This document shows positions 1 through 8,939 of a stretch of 64,000 nucleotides of DNA, piece after piece (position 1 is the stretch's first letter; each line of letters begins with the position of its first letter). Under the pieces are notes generated by a model that saw only the letters and a list, made by a program, of their open reading frames with translations, was not told the DNA's origin and did not search any database. A program made the translations under genes and the position numbers. Origin of the DNA: Cyclobacteriaceae bacterium YHN15 (GTDB lineage: Bacteria; Bacteroidota; Bacteroidia; Cytophagales; Cyclobacteriaceae); the NCBI GenBank assembly GCA_003797895.1, contig RKQB01000002.1, positions 794,033 through 858,032 of the forward strand. Reading direction: 5' to 3'.

Positions 1-1
1 A

Positions 2-280
2 AAAGAGAATCTGATTTCCTATGCAGAAAAGACAGGAACATACCTAATTGAAGAACTGATGAAAATCAAAGGAGTTACTGAAGTAAGGGGGAAAGGGTTA
101 ATGATAGGAATAGATCTGGACAGGGAAGCAGGACCAGTACGTTCTGAATTAGTAACAAAATACAGAATATTCACAGGTAGTTCTGCTGGTAAACATACCA
201 TTCGTTTGCTTCCTCCTTTAAATATTGAAATTAATCAACTATCTTCGTTTTTGGATAGTTTAAAGAAAATTTTGAACTGA
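2..280 (+). CDS. argD: Acetylornithine/succinylornithine aminotransferase, C-terminal fragment
   Basis: This is the last 92 codons of a gene that begins upstream of the window, so only the C-terminal small domain of a fold-type I, PLP-dependent class-III aminotransferase is visible. It shows the family pattern of an E-V-R-G-K-G-L-M-I-G-I-D-L strand (about residues 25-40 of the fragment), then a short linker and the usual ending with R-L-L-P-P-L-N-I, which matches the RFLPPL-type segment of ArgD. The enzyme transfers an amino group from glutamate to N-acyl-glutamate semialdehyde to give N-acyl-ornithine in arginine synthesis. It lies 38 bp upstream of argF' in the same orientation, so it is the upstream partner of the arg operon. 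The assignment to ArgD rather than another class-III enzyme rests on this context. Confidence 0.8.
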   Translation, partial: KENLISYAEKTGTYLIEELMKIKGVTEVRGKGLMIGIDLDREAGPVRSELVTKYRIFTGSSAGKHTIRLLPPLNIEINQLSSFLDSLKKILN

Positions 281-318
281 CAGTTTCTTAAAATTGTCAT
301 ACCAACTTGAGCACCGGC

Positions 319-1263
319 ATGAAATATTTTACCAAGTTCGAATCCAAAGAATTGGCGGAAAGTTTAATCGAGAAAGCCTTATTCTACAAAACTAATCCAC
401 GTATAGATCCCGCTAAAGGAATTGGGAAAAAAATTGGCTGTATATTCCTTAACCCTTCCTTAAGAACAAGAGCCAGTACACAAATAGCTGCCCTGAATTT
501 GGGAATGGAACCTATTGTGATGAATATGGATAAAGAAGGTTGGGCTTTGGAAATGAAAGAAGGGGCAATCATGAACAAAGGCACCATCGAGCATATTAAG
601 GATGCAGCTGGTGTTCTGGGTTCATATTTTGATATTTTGGCTATAAGGGCATTTCCAAGTTTAACGAATAAGCAGGAGGATATTGAGGATTTCATTTTCA
701 ACCAGTTTATCAAATTTTCCGGAATCCCTGTAATCAGCCTGGAAAGTGCCATCAGGCATCCCCTACAAAGTCTCGCGGACATGATAACAATCCATGAAAA
801 CCTTGGACAGATCAAAAAACCCAAAGTAGTGCTTACATGGGCCCCTCATATTAAAGCAATTCCCCATGCCGTTGCCAACTCATTTGCGGAATGGGCACTA
901 GGTTGCGGACATGACCTGACCATCACTCACCCGGAAGGCTATGACCTGGACACAATGTTCACAAAAGGGGCAAAAATTGAATTGAATCAACAAAAAGCCT
1001 TGGAAGGTGCTGATTACGTTTATGTCAAAAATTGGTCAGCATACAACGACTATGGGAAAATCGTGACTACGGACAATTCCTGGATGCTTACGGAAAAGCA
1101 TTTCAAACATGCCAAAAAAGCAAAGGTAATGCATTGCCTTCCCGTAAGAAGAAATGTGGAACTATCTGATGAAATTATGGATGGCCCTCGCAGTCTAATA
1201 CAGGAACAGGCCAAAAACAGAATTTATGCAGCCCAAGCTGTCATCAGCAAGATATTGGGCTGA
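319..1263 (+). CDS. argF': N-acylornithine carbamoyltransferase (ArgF')
   Basis: This transcarbamylase converts N-acetyl- or N-succinyl-L-ornithine plus carbamoyl phosphate into N-acyl-citrulline. Carbamoyl-phosphate motif S-L-R-T-R lies at residues 47-51, H-P-L-Q at 147-150 and H-C-L-P at 272-275. The 314-aa length fits the family. ATG 319 is preferred to the in-frame TTG at 307 because it gives the expected MKYFT-type N-terminus. Residue 90 is Ile in the T-I-E-H-I segment. At this position, from memory of the published enzymes, the Bacteroides fragilis succinylornithine enzyme has Pro90 and the Xanthomonas acetylornithine enzyme has Glu92, so the acyl substrate cannot be read from the sequence. 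It sits between argD and argB and belongs to the arg operon. Confidence 0.92.
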   Translation: MKYFTKFESKELAESLIEKALFYKTNPRIDPAKGIGKKIGCIFLNPSLRTRASTQIAALNLGMEPIVMNMDKEGWALEMKEGAIMNKGTIEHIKDAAGVLGSYFDILAIRAFPSLTNKQEDIEDFIFNQFIKFSGIPVISLESAIRHPLQSLADMITIHENLGQIKKPKVVLTWAPHIKAIPHAVANSFAEWALGCGHDLTITHPEGYDLDTMFTKGAKIELNQQKALEGADYVYVKNWSAYNDYGKIVTTDNSWMLTEKHFKHAKKAKVMHCLPVRRNVELSDEIMDGPRSLIQEQAKNRIYAAQAVISKILG

Positions 1264-1304
1264 GAATAAATACCAAACCTCAAACCAAAAACCTACTATT
1301 GAAA

Positions 1305-2105
1305 ATGATTTTAAGCATCATAAAAGTCGGCGGAAATGTCATTGATTTTCCTGAAAAACTGGAGGAGTTCCTCTATTTGTTTTCCAAGTTTCCGGGAAAG
1401 AAAATACTTGTGCACGGAGGAGGTGTCATGGCTTCAAAATTCGGCGAAAGTATGGGGGTGATGCCAGAAATGGTTGATGGTAGAAGAATAACCGACAAAG
1501 ATACCCTGGACATTGTCACCATGGTGTATGCCGGCCTGATCAACAAGCAAATAGTGGCCAAACTGCAATCTTTAAAGCAAAATGCATTGGGTTTAACGGG
1601 TGCTGACGGTAACCTCATCAGGTCTGTCAAAAGACCGGTCAAAACCATTGATTATGGTTTTGTGGGGGATATTCAGGAAATAAATACAGACTTGGTTGAG
1701 GTACTGTTGGAAAACAACCTTGTTCCTGTAGTGTGTGCCATTACACATGACCAAAAAGGGCAGCTTCTGAATACGAATGCCGATAGTATCGCATCAGAAC
1801 TTGCCACCAACCTATCCAAAAAACACAAAGTCAACTTATATTATTGTTTTAACAAATCCGGGGTTTTGATTGATGAGAAAAACGAACAGTCCATAGTGCC
1901 TTTGATCAATGAAGATATTTATACTGAATTAAAAAAGGAAAATGTTATCCATTCCGGAATGATCCCAAAATTGGACAACGCCTTTGCTGCACTAAACAAA
2001 GGGGTGAACCATGTTTGGATAGGTAAGGCCGAAAATTTACTATTGGCGGCAAAAGGAAAACTCTCAGGTACAACAATTGAAAAGCACAGGTACGATTTGT
2101 ACTGA
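1305..2105 (+). CDS. argB: N-acetylglutamate kinase (or N-succinylglutamate kinase)
   Basis: This is an amino-acid-kinase-fold enzyme that phosphorylates the gamma-carboxylate of N-acylglutamate, the second step of arginine synthesis. The catalytic Lys of I-K-V-G-G-N lies at residue 7, the glycine-rich H-G-G-G loop at 37-40, and G-R-R-I-T-D follows at about 56-61. An N-T-N-A-D-S/T-I-A segment binds the acyl substrate. ATG 1305 gives a 266-aa protein of normal size; the TTG two codons upstream (1299) is less likely. The gene is 41 bp after argF' and 7 bp before argE, as expected for a co-transcribed pathway. Since the partner ArgF' may use succinylated substrate, the same may apply here. Confidence 0.93.
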   Translation: MILSIIKVGGNVIDFPEKLEEFLYLFSKFPGKKILVHGGGVMASKFGESMGVMPEMVDGRRITDKDTLDIVTMVYAGLINKQIVAKLQSLKQNALGLTGADGNLIRSVKRPVKTIDYGFVGDIQEINTDLVEVLLENNLVPVVCAITHDQKGQLLNTNADSIASELATNLSKKHKVNLYYCFNKSGVLIDEKNEQSIVPLINEDIYTELKKENVIHSGMIPKLDNAFAALNKGVNHVWIGKAENLLLAAKGKLSGTTIEKHRYDLY

Positions 2106-2112
2106 AAAAAGC

Positions 2113-3192
2113 ATGGATTTACCCTCACCTGCACTCTTTGAAGATGCATTGGATTTACTGCAAAGATTAATTGAAACACCCTCTTTGAGCAAAGAGGAGA
2201 ATAAAACTGCTGATATCATTCAAATTTTCCTGGAAAGAAAAGGGATCCCAACCCATAGGAAAGGAAATAACATTTGGGCTTTCTCACTTTATGAGGACAG
2301 CAAAAGACCCTATATCCTCTTAAATTCACATCATGATACCGTAAAGCCTAATTCAGGATATACCAAAGATCCTTATAAAGCAATTATTGAAGACGGCAAA
2401 CTTTTTGGCCTGGGAAGCAATGATGCAGGAGCAAGTCTTGTAAGTTTGATAAGCACATTTTGCCATTTTTACAGTAAAACTCTTCCAGTTAACCTGATCT
2501 TAGCTGCAACAGCCGAAGAAGAAATTTCCGGGAAAAACGGAATCGAAAGTATAATTGGAGAGTTACCCCCATTAGACTTGGCCATAGTCGGAGAACCTAC
2601 CCAGATGCAAATGGCAGTAGCGGAAAAGGGGCTGTTGGTCATCGATGCGACTGTAAAAGGCAAAGCAGGTCATGCCGCAAGAGATGAAGGAGAAAATGCA
2701 ATCTACAAAGCACTGGATGACCTTAATTTTATCCGGAAATATGAATTCAAAAAAATTTCTCCCTATTTAGGAAAAACAAAAGTCACCGCCACTATCATAC
2801 AGGGGGGAAGTCAGCATAATGTAATTCCTGATCTTTGTTCCTACACCTTGGACCTGAGGGTAACAGATGCTTATACATTGGAAGAGGCATTTGAAGAAGT
2901 AAAGAGCGGTCTTAAAGCTGATTTAATCCCAAGATCAATGAGGCTTAATTCCTCCAAAGTTCCTGAAGGTCATAGGATTTTGGAAATAGGTAAAACTTTG
3001 GGGTTGGCACAATACGGCAGCCCCACCCTATCTGACCAGGCATTGATCCCATATCCTTCTGTAAAAATTGGTCCAGGTGACTCTGCAAGGTCACATACTC
3101 CAGATGAGTATATTTATCTTCATGAAATAGAAAAAGGAATTGCAGGTTATATTAAAATCTTGGAAAGCTACGCAAATGGCTTTTCTGAATAG
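2113..3192 (+). CDS. argE: M20-family N-acylcitrulline/N-acetylornithine deacetylase
   Basis: This is a metallopeptidase-fold deacylase of family M20. First metal ligands are in S-H-H-D-T (H73 and D75), the bridging Asp is in G-S-N-D-A-G (about D104), and the catalytic base is in A-T-A-E-E-E (E135/E136). In organisms with ArgF' the expected substrate is N-acyl-citrulline, giving citrulline for ArgG/ArgH; this is family knowledge applied to the context. ATG 2113, 7 bp after the argB stop, is chosen because upstream in-frame starts would overlap argB and add a non-homologous leader. Length 359 aa is slightly short for ArgE but typical of the Bacteroidota form. Confidence 0.88.
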   Translation: MDLPSPALFEDALDLLQRLIETPSLSKEENKTADIIQIFLERKGIPTHRKGNNIWAFSLYEDSKRPYILLNSHHDTVKPNSGYTKDPYKAIIEDGKLFGLGSNDAGASLVSLISTFCHFYSKTLPVNLILAATAEEEISGKNGIESIIGELPPLDLAIVGEPTQMQMAVAEKGLLVIDATVKGKAGHAARDEGENAIYKALDDLNFIRKYEFKKISPYLGKTKVTATIIQGGSQHNVIPDLCSYTLDLRVTDAYTLEEAFEEVKSGLKADLIPRSMRLNSSKVPEGHRILEIGKTLGLAQYGSPTLSDQALIPYPSVKIGPGDSARSHTPDEYIYLHEIEKGIAGYIKILESYANGFSE

Positions 3193-3207
3193 TTAAAAAG
3201 ACACAGC

Positions 3208-4551
3208 ATGAAACTCTGGCAAAAAAACACAGGTTCAAAAAAGGAAGTGGAAAATTTTACCATTGGAAGAGATCCGGAATTTGATATTATTTTGGCTCCT
3301 TTTGATGTTCTTGGCTCCATGGCGCATGCTATCATGCTGGAAAAAATCGGGCTGTTATCCGTTGCTGAACGCAATGTCTTGTTACGGGGCCTGAAAGAAA
3401 TTTATTTTGAAATAGAAAAGGGACAATTCAAAATTGAGGAAGGAGTAGAAGATGTACACTCTCAGGTAGAATTTTTATTGACACAACGCTTTGGCGAAGT
3501 TGGGAAAAAGCTTCATAGCGGTAGATCCAGAAATGACCAAGTATTGGTAGACCTCAAGCTTTTCTACAGAGCTGCAATTAGGGACTTGGTTGAAGAAAGC
3601 CAGGAATTGTTTCATGAATTGATCAGGCTTTCTGAAAAACACAAAAATAACCTTATGCCGGGTTATACCCATACCCAATTGGCAATGCCCTCCTCATTTG
3701 GACTTTGGTTTGGTTCTTTTGCTGAGGGACTGTCAGAGGATATGGCACTGCTGGAAGCAGCTTATAAACTGGCCAATAAGAATCCACTGGGATCTGCGGC
3801 TGGTTATGGCTCCTCATTTCCATTAGATCGCACTATGACTACTGAATTACTTGGTTTTGATGACTTGCACCATAACGTGATCAATGCACAAAACAGCCGT
3901 GGTAAAACAGAAAAAAACCTCGCTTTTGCCCTGTCAGGAATTGGCGGAACCCTCAATAAACTGGCAGCTGATGTCTGCATTTTTATGAACCAACATTTTG
4001 CTTTCATTTCATTTCCGGATAACCTGACAACTGGAAGCAGTATCATGCCGCATAAAAAAAACCCGGATGTATTTGAGTTGATCCGGGCAAAAACCAATCA
4101 AATTCAAGGTATCCCCAATACGGTCACTTTATTGCTTACCAATATGACAACAGGGTATCATAGAGATTTGCAACTGCTCAAAGAAGCCATTTTCCCGGGA
4201 TTGGATTCTCTTTTGGATTGCCTGAGAATGACCACTTTTATGCTGAAGGAAATAAAAGTAAAGGAAAACATTCTTTCAGATAGTTTCTATAAGCATGTTT
4301 TTAGCGTTGAAGTGGTAAACAAGTTGGTTTTGGAGGGAATGCCTTTCAGAGATGCCTATAAAAAAGTTGGAATGGATATAGAATCAGATGAATTCAATCC
4401 AGATCAAAACAAGGTAATTCATACGCATGAGGGCAGCATTGGCAGGCTATGTAATAAGGAAATCACAGAAAAAATGAAAAAATCAATCAGTGATTTTAAC
4501 TTCCGGAAAGCTGAAAAAAGTTTGATGGCTCTTTTGGATAGATCATTTTAA
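3208..4551 (+). CDS. argH: Argininosuccinate lyase
   Basis: The enzyme splits argininosuccinate into arginine and fumarate, the final step of the pathway. The fumarase/aspartase superfamily signature G-S-S-I-M-P-H-K-K-N-P-D lies at residues 276-287, with the catalytic Ser loop inside it. H-S-G-R-S-R-N-D-Q at 103-111 and Y-T-H-T-Q at about 153-157 are further ArgH hallmarks. At 447 aa it is full length. It starts 15 bp after argE and closes the operon visible here. Its last 4 bp overlap the 3' end of the convergent YceI-like gene, so no room remains for a dedicated terminator between them. Confidence 0.97.
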   Translation: MKLWQKNTGSKKEVENFTIGRDPEFDIILAPFDVLGSMAHAIMLEKIGLLSVAERNVLLRGLKEIYFEIEKGQFKIEEGVEDVHSQVEFLLTQRFGEVGKKLHSGRSRNDQVLVDLKLFYRAAIRDLVEESQELFHELIRLSEKHKNNLMPGYTHTQLAMPSSFGLWFGSFAEGLSEDMALLEAAYKLANKNPLGSAAGYGSSFPLDRTMTTELLGFDDLHHNVINAQNSRGKTEKNLAFALSGIGGTLNKLAADVCIFMNQHFAFISFPDNLTTGSSIMPHKKNPDVFELIRAKTNQIQGIPNTVTLLLTNMTTGYHRDLQLLKEAIFPGLDSLLDCLRMTTFMLKEIKVKENILSDSFYKHVFSVEVVNKLVLEGMPFRDAYKKVGMDIESDEFNPDQNKVIHTHEGSIGRLCNKEITEKMKKSISDFNFRKAEKSLMALLDRSF

Positions 4552-5069
4552 AAGGAAAGCTTAAATTCCAATCTCAATTCCTCTTCAACCTTTACAAGGC
4601 CTCCGAATTTTTGTGGAGCTTTTAACTCAAGCTCTTCAAAACTTAATACTAAATGGGCTACAACACCATCAATACTTCGTTTTAAAATAAGGTCATCATA
4701 AAAAAGTTTTTTACCTACAATATCCACATGTAGATCGCAGGAGTAATTGCCATAACTTGAAATTAAATTATTGACTTTGACTTTGGCAGTGGGATATTCT
4801 TCTGCCTTAATGGTATTTCTGAAATCCCTGTTCAATAAAAAATTACCACATGAAAAATCTCTGACCGGTATTTCAAAAATCAATTCTTTCTTTTTTTGGG
4901 AATGATCAATATAAAGCGTGTCCTTCAAACCATTCTTTTGATAATCACAATTGAAACCGCCTATGGAAGTCTGACCACTGACTGTAATCATTTTTTGGGT
5001 CACTATAACTTCCCTTTCTTCTTTATAGGGATTCAAAAGAGTCAAAAGAACAACTAAAAGGACACGCAT
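4548..5069 (-). CDS. Exported YceI-like protein
   Basis: A 173-aa protein with a hydrophobic N-terminus (about residues 1-13) that looks like a short export signal. The body has the alternating beta-strand pattern of the YceI lipid-binding fold: a strand ending F-E-I-P-V-R-D-F, then N-x-x-F-R-N-T-I-K-A-E-E-Y-P-T-A-K-V, which corresponds to the family's phrase for small components near the variable-to-fixed strand change. It is more diverged than the YceI protein two genes upstream. It is the last gene of a three-gene minus-strand set, 16 bp after the porin-like gene. A role in binding an isoprenoid or amphiphile in the periplasm is inferred from the fold only. Confidence 0.6.
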   Translation of the reverse strand: MRVLLVVLLTLLNPYKEEREVIVTQKMITVSGQTSIGGFNCDYQKNGLKDTLYIDHSQKKKELIFEIPVRDFSCGNFLLNRDFRNTIKAEEYPTAKVKVNNLISSYGNYSCDLHVDIVGKKLFYDDLILKRSIDGVVAHLVLSFEELELKAPQKFGGLVKVEEELRLEFKLSF

Positions 5070-5085
5070 ATGGATGTTTTAATTA

Positions 5086-6381
5086 TTAGAATCCGACAAT
5101 TGCCTCAATCATCAATCCATTAAATCTACCACCATTTCTAATGTCTGTTGCAGCAAAGTCGTTGAAATTCTGATTCACATATTCCAATTTGGCAAGGATA
5201 TTTCTGGTAACAAACCAACCACCACCAACTTGTATTCTATCTATGCTGACTTCAGCACCTGAACCAAACAAGGTTCCGTTTACTTTGTTGTATCTTCCTG
5301 CCACATAGAATTTCTCGTAAGTTCCAAATCTGTAAACCAAGTCAGTTCCAAGTTGGTTCCAGGTTCTATCGGTTGTCTCTCCTCTTGCAGATCCGGTTGA
5401 CTGTTCAATGTTGGCGAACAATTCCAAACCTTGGAACTTAATGAAAGGGTTGATTACCCATGCGGTAATATTATTGGTCTGATTAGGATTAAACCTACCG
5501 GAAGTAAAGTTAGCTGCTGTAGTCGCTAATGTATTTTCCATTACCATGTAATATCTGGATCCCGCTCTATCTCCTGCCCATAATGTATTTCTTTGAGAAC
5601 TTGAGGTAGTGTATATAGAACCTGTTAATCTTACTCTTAAGTCATCACTCAACTGTTTGTCATAACCCAATTTACCGATAAAGCTAAGACTTCTGTTTTG
5701 TGGATTGGTTACCCCACCCTGGATTTCACCACCTGTAGCGGATACCATGGCCAACCAACCATTATTTTGGAAGAATAATTCAGCACCTACTTCGGTAGTA
5801 AAGGCATCCATGATATAGTTTCCAACAAAAGGGTTATACATAGCATTACCATTATCTGTTCTTCTGAAATGGGCATCACCATAGTTGATTTCCATATGTC
5901 CTACCCTTAAAGTCAGGTATTTATTGAACCAATCTACATCTCCTAATCCCAGGAAATTCAATTTATCTACTTGAAGGTAACCACCTTTTACCCAAGTTTC
6001 AGGATGGTGTCTGGAAGAAAGATAAGTAATCAGATTCAATCGCAAACCATCTCCTAAAGCCACATCGATGTTCAAATTCGCTGTTGCAAGGTTGGTACCG
6101 GTACCGATTTCAATCAATTGGTTGGTATTGACATTGTTTGCGTTTAGAACAGCATCAGCTGTATTTGAGTGACTTAAACTTTGGAGTTGCTGGGTAAAAT
6201 GAGCTCCAATTCTTACTCTTAGGCCCTCATAGGCAACCGTATCTTCTTTACCAGTTTCAAAGATATTTAGACCTCTTTGGTCATAAGGTCTCCAGAATTG
6301 CATATCTCTCTGAAGTCCCTGAGCTAATCCGGATAAGGAAAATCCGATTAAAACTATTGCAGAAATAATGTACTTTTTCAT
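5086..6381 (-). CDS. Porin-like outer-membrane beta-barrel protein
   Basis: A 431-aa protein with a clear signal peptide (MKKYIISAIVLIGFSLSGLAQ). It is rich in alternating aromatic/Gly strands and ends in I-V-G-F with a C-terminal Phe, the usual outer-membrane insertion signal. Phrases such as R-V-G-H-M-E-I-N-Y-G-D-A-H-F-R and the repeated W/Y/G-rich strands recall the phosphate-selective porin O/P-like group, but the ligand cannot be predicted. It lies 11 bp after a YceI-family gene and 16 bp before a second YceI-like gene, suggesting that the three envelope proteins act together. No plug domain or SusC/SusD features are present. Confidence 0.7.
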   Translation of the reverse strand: MKKYIISAIVLIGFSLSGLAQGLQRDMQFWRPYDQRGLNIFETGKEDTVAYEGLRVRIGAHFTQQLQSLSHSNTADAVLNANNVNTNQLIEIGTGTNLATANLNIDVALGDGLRLNLITYLSSRHHPETWVKGGYLQVDKLNFLGLGDVDWFNKYLTLRVGHMEINYGDAHFRRTDNGNAMYNPFVGNYIMDAFTTEVGAELFFQNNGWLAMVSATGGEIQGGVTNPQNRSLSFIGKLGYDKQLSDDLRVRLTGSIYTTSSSQRNTLWAGDRAGSRYYMVMENTLATTAANFTSGRFNPNQTNNITAWVINPFIKFQGLELFANIEQSTGSARGETTDRTWNQLGTDLVYRFGTYEKFYVAGRYNKVNGTLFGSGAEVSIDRIQVGGGWFVTRNILAKLEYVNQNFNDFAATDIRNGGRFNGLMIEAIVGF

Positions 6382-6392
6382 AGTCGTGGAAA

Positions 6393-6968
6393 TTAATTTG
6401 TAGGTTGAAATATTGTTTTAAATGAAATTTTGATTTCGTCATTTGTTTTTACAGTACCCAATAAGGCTGTGGGAGGTTCTACTGAAAATTGGGTAAGTTT
6501 CGTGTCATAACTTCCCTCGAAAGTAAATTTGTTTCCGGATTGGGTTACTTTCACAGGAAAGGATGCTGCTTTGGTTACTCCTGCTATCGTGAAATCTCCT
6601 TTTGCCTGGAAATTGCTACCACTACCTGTAACTTCTTTCAAAGTGAATTTTACATCTTTGTTTTTCTTGGTATCCAATGCTTTATAAGCATTGTTGTCCA
6701 AACCCTTGGTGCCACTTTTAAGCGTTTCCGCTTCCATGGTTACTGTAAGATTTTGTATTGATTTCAATTGATTACCTTCCAAAACAAACATCCCCTCTCC
6801 TTTGGCTGTATTGGATGTCATATCCCAGTCATGAAGCGTTGAACCTCCTGAAACCTTAAGCTCAGGTGAAGAGGCCAAGATGTATTTTGTCTGTGCTGAA
6901 AGTGTCCAATTAAATGACATCAGGATCATTACTGTTAGTCCCAATGCCCATTTTCTTAAATTTTTCAT
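6393..6968 (-). CDS. YceI-family periplasmic lipid-binding protein
   Basis: A 191-aa secreted protein. ATG 6968 is chosen because it begins directly with a signal peptide (MKNLRKWALGLTVMILMSFNWTLSAQ); the longer frame from 7016 would put 16 polar residues in front of it. The mature part has the YceI order: S-G-G-S-T-L-H-D-W-D, then an exposed region G-L-D-N-N-A-Y-K-A-L-D-T-K-K-N-K-D-V-K-F, then G-D-F-T-I-A-G-V-T-K. These match the canonical 'SxxxFxGxSxLHdW ... Lk..ky..i.F' architecture of the isoprenoid-binding lipocalin-like fold. First gene of the operon with the porin-like gene. Confidence 0.85.
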   Translation of the reverse strand: MKNLRKWALGLTVMILMSFNWTLSAQTKYILASSPELKVSGGSTLHDWDMTSNTAKGEGMFVLEGNQLKSIQNLTVTMEAETLKSGTKGLDNNAYKALDTKKNKDVKFTLKEVTGSGSNFQAKGDFTIAGVTKAASFPVKVTQSGNKFTFEGSYDTKLTQFSVEPPTALLGTVKTNDEIKISFKTIFQPTN

Positions 6969-7084
6969 TTTCGTTGCGGTTGTTTGATGAAGCAAATTTG
7001 AATAACAAAATCTCAATTAAACATGACGAAAATCATATTAAACTATGATTAAAGGCACAATTGAATTTCCACCGAAAAAAGGAA

Positions 7085-7117
7085 ATAAAAAAATGGCTTA
7101 TCTTTTGAAAAGCCATA
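7085..7117 (-). terminator. Rho-independent terminator of the nucleosidase-like gene
   Basis: On the minus strand a 7-bp stem (ATGGCTT with AAGCCAT, 7093-7099 and 7110-7116) is followed by a run of U. It lies about 50 bp after the stop codon of the gene ending at 7167, and before the YceI operon promoter region. Confidence 0.65.
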
Positions 7118-7166
7118 TAAAATTACATTTAATTGTTTTTTTAAAGAATAAAATTCTAATAACACT

Positions 7167-8837
7167 TTATGAAAATAATTTTTGCAATATTTTATATGTA
7201 ATCAAATAGGTCGGCTTCACCCCGTCCATACCCAAAGCTCCCGAAGCAAGGGTACTTCCGGTTTCCAAAGGATTATCTGAGGCATAGTATGCGTAAAGTA
7301 CTTTCACGTTCTTTTTGATGCTCTGTCTTATTTTACTTTCTGATTGGATGGCCTTCTGGTAATGTGCACCTTCCATTTCCAAACCTATTGCCTTCCAGGA
7401 TGACTCCATCAGATAACTCAGTACATCCTTGTTCTGAAGTGAAGTGCCCAAAACAGTAAACATAGTGCCCTGATATACCTCCAATCCAAATCCCTCAAAA
7501 TCTTTTTTGCTGAGTTCATTGACAAAAGGATAATTATCTGCAGTTCCTTCAAAGACATGGCTATCAGGTATCATAATATCCCCCTTTTTTCCAGTCAATA
7601 TCCCCGCTTTTCCCATTATCGAAGCCGATAGAACATTGAGGGGATAACTTTTATCATCTTCCGTTTCAAAGGGTTTCAAGAGTTCATCAAAACACTCATA
7701 AGCTTGTTCTCCAAAAGCATAGTCCATCACCAATAAAACAGGTCTCTTTTTTTTCTCTTCCGGCAAACTGCAGCCAGGAAGCAGGGTGTTTTTAGACATA
7801 CCTGCAGTATCAATCAATTGGACATGGATATTGGTACCTGAATCATCCAACACCTCCATAAATCCATTACTCTGGGCATATTTTAATATATCCTTACCCT
7901 TGTGGTTTTTTGATCCAATGCTGATATCCATCGCCACCGTTTCAATTTCCTCAAAAGAACCCAATCCAAGCGCCTGATGGCCGTAAATAGTGTTGACAAA
8001 ACTATGTAGGTTGGCAGAAATAATGTGGAGAGGCCTATCTATCAAACCATTATCAAACAATACTTTTTTTATTTTATTGGCCCAAAGCTCACCATATACG
8101 TGATGGCCAACTCTCATCCTCAAGGTGGAGGAAAAAGAAATCTCCCTGTCCTTCCCGTCAAATGACTCGGCCATGGCCAATTTGCCCAAGTGGTAAACCA
8201 CCCTGAACAAACTGTTGGTATGCGGAGAAGTTTCAAATTTCTTGACGGCCTCGTGGGTTTCGTCAAATGTTCTTCCTATAACCTGACTCAGGTAAGAACA
8301 GGCTACTTCTTTATCAAAATCCTCTCCGTTCTCCTCTTTTTCAATGATTTTGCCCAATAATTCCCAATTTAGATCAATCCTTCCCTTGGCGTCTGTACTG
8401 TTGGATTTGATTTTTGAAGATTCTATATATAAAAAAGTCAGATGGGTCAGTATATCATAAATATCAGACCTTCCCCTAGTCATCTCCACATACATTTGAT
8501 CCTCATCGACCCTATAACAGTTACGCTTTCTTTTGGCTGGAATGATGGCAGGAAAAGTAGAGTTTTCGTATCCTTCCCTACTGATCAACCTGATGTATCT
8601 GCACTCTTCAATTCCCCTGGGAAGCCTTTCCATTACATACAAAAGTCCATCCAGCTCAATCTTCTCATCTTGTGCCAGTAAACCGTATATCTCTGGGCTT
8701 AGCACCAAAAGTGAATCCACAAGCGATTCCCCGGAAATTCCCATAGGCTTATAAGAACCCCTCATAAAAAGGTGCCTCATAGTGATATAAAGTTTCTCAA
8801 TGGCTGCTCTGGATTCCTGTGCTCTCGTTCTTTTCAT
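7167..8837 (-). CDS. Large conserved Bacteroidota protein with nucleoside-phosphorylase-like C-terminus
   Basis: A 556-aa cytoplasmic protein; I think it belongs to a Bacteroidota-specific uncharacterised family, but I cannot name it with certainty. ATG 8837 (MKRTRAQESR) is preferred to an in-frame start at 8885, which would add an AT-rich leader. The N-terminal half is helical with W/Y-rich segments. The C-terminal half (about residues 320-556) has Rossmann-like strands R-P-V-L-L-V-M-D-Y-A-F-G, then V-L-G-T-S and A-I-G-L-E-M-E-G-A-H-Y-Q-K-A near residues 485-498. The last resembles the M-E-x-E-G/A-A motif that binds ribose in purine nucleoside phosphorylases and nucleosidases. Function inferred from this alone is weak. 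A terminator follows at 7085-7117. Confidence 0.6.
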   Translation of the reverse strand: MKRTRAQESRAAIEKLYITMRHLFMRGSYKPMGISGESLVDSLLVLSPEIYGLLAQDEKIELDGLLYVMERLPRGIEECRYIRLISREGYENSTFPAIIPAKRKRNCYRVDEDQMYVEMTRGRSDIYDILTHLTFLYIESSKIKSNSTDAKGRIDLNWELLGKIIEKEENGEDFDKEVACSYLSQVIGRTFDETHEAVKKFETSPHTNSLFRVVYHLGKLAMAESFDGKDREISFSSTLRMRVGHHVYGELWANKIKKVLFDNGLIDRPLHIISANLHSFVNTIYGHQALGLGSFEEIETVAMDISIGSKNHKGKDILKYAQSNGFMEVLDDSGTNIHVQLIDTAGMSKNTLLPGCSLPEEKKKRPVLLVMDYAFGEQAYECFDELLKPFETEDDKSYPLNVLSASIMGKAGILTGKKGDIMIPDSHVFEGTADNYPFVNELSKKDFEGFGLEVYQGTMFTVLGTSLQNKDVLSYLMESSWKAIGLEMEGAHYQKAIQSESKIRQSIKKNVKVLYAYYASDNPLETGSTLASGALGMDGVKPTYLITYKILQKLFS

Positions 8838-8939
8838 AGTCAATAAAATTATTTTGTAATGGGTAAATTCTATAAATTTAATCAAATTTGACCATTTTAT
8901 GGAATTATATTATCATTACTATTTTAAACTTGCTGAATT

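Noticed and set aside
307..318. TTG start for argF'
   Set aside because: ATG 319 gives the conserved start; the four extra codons have no support.
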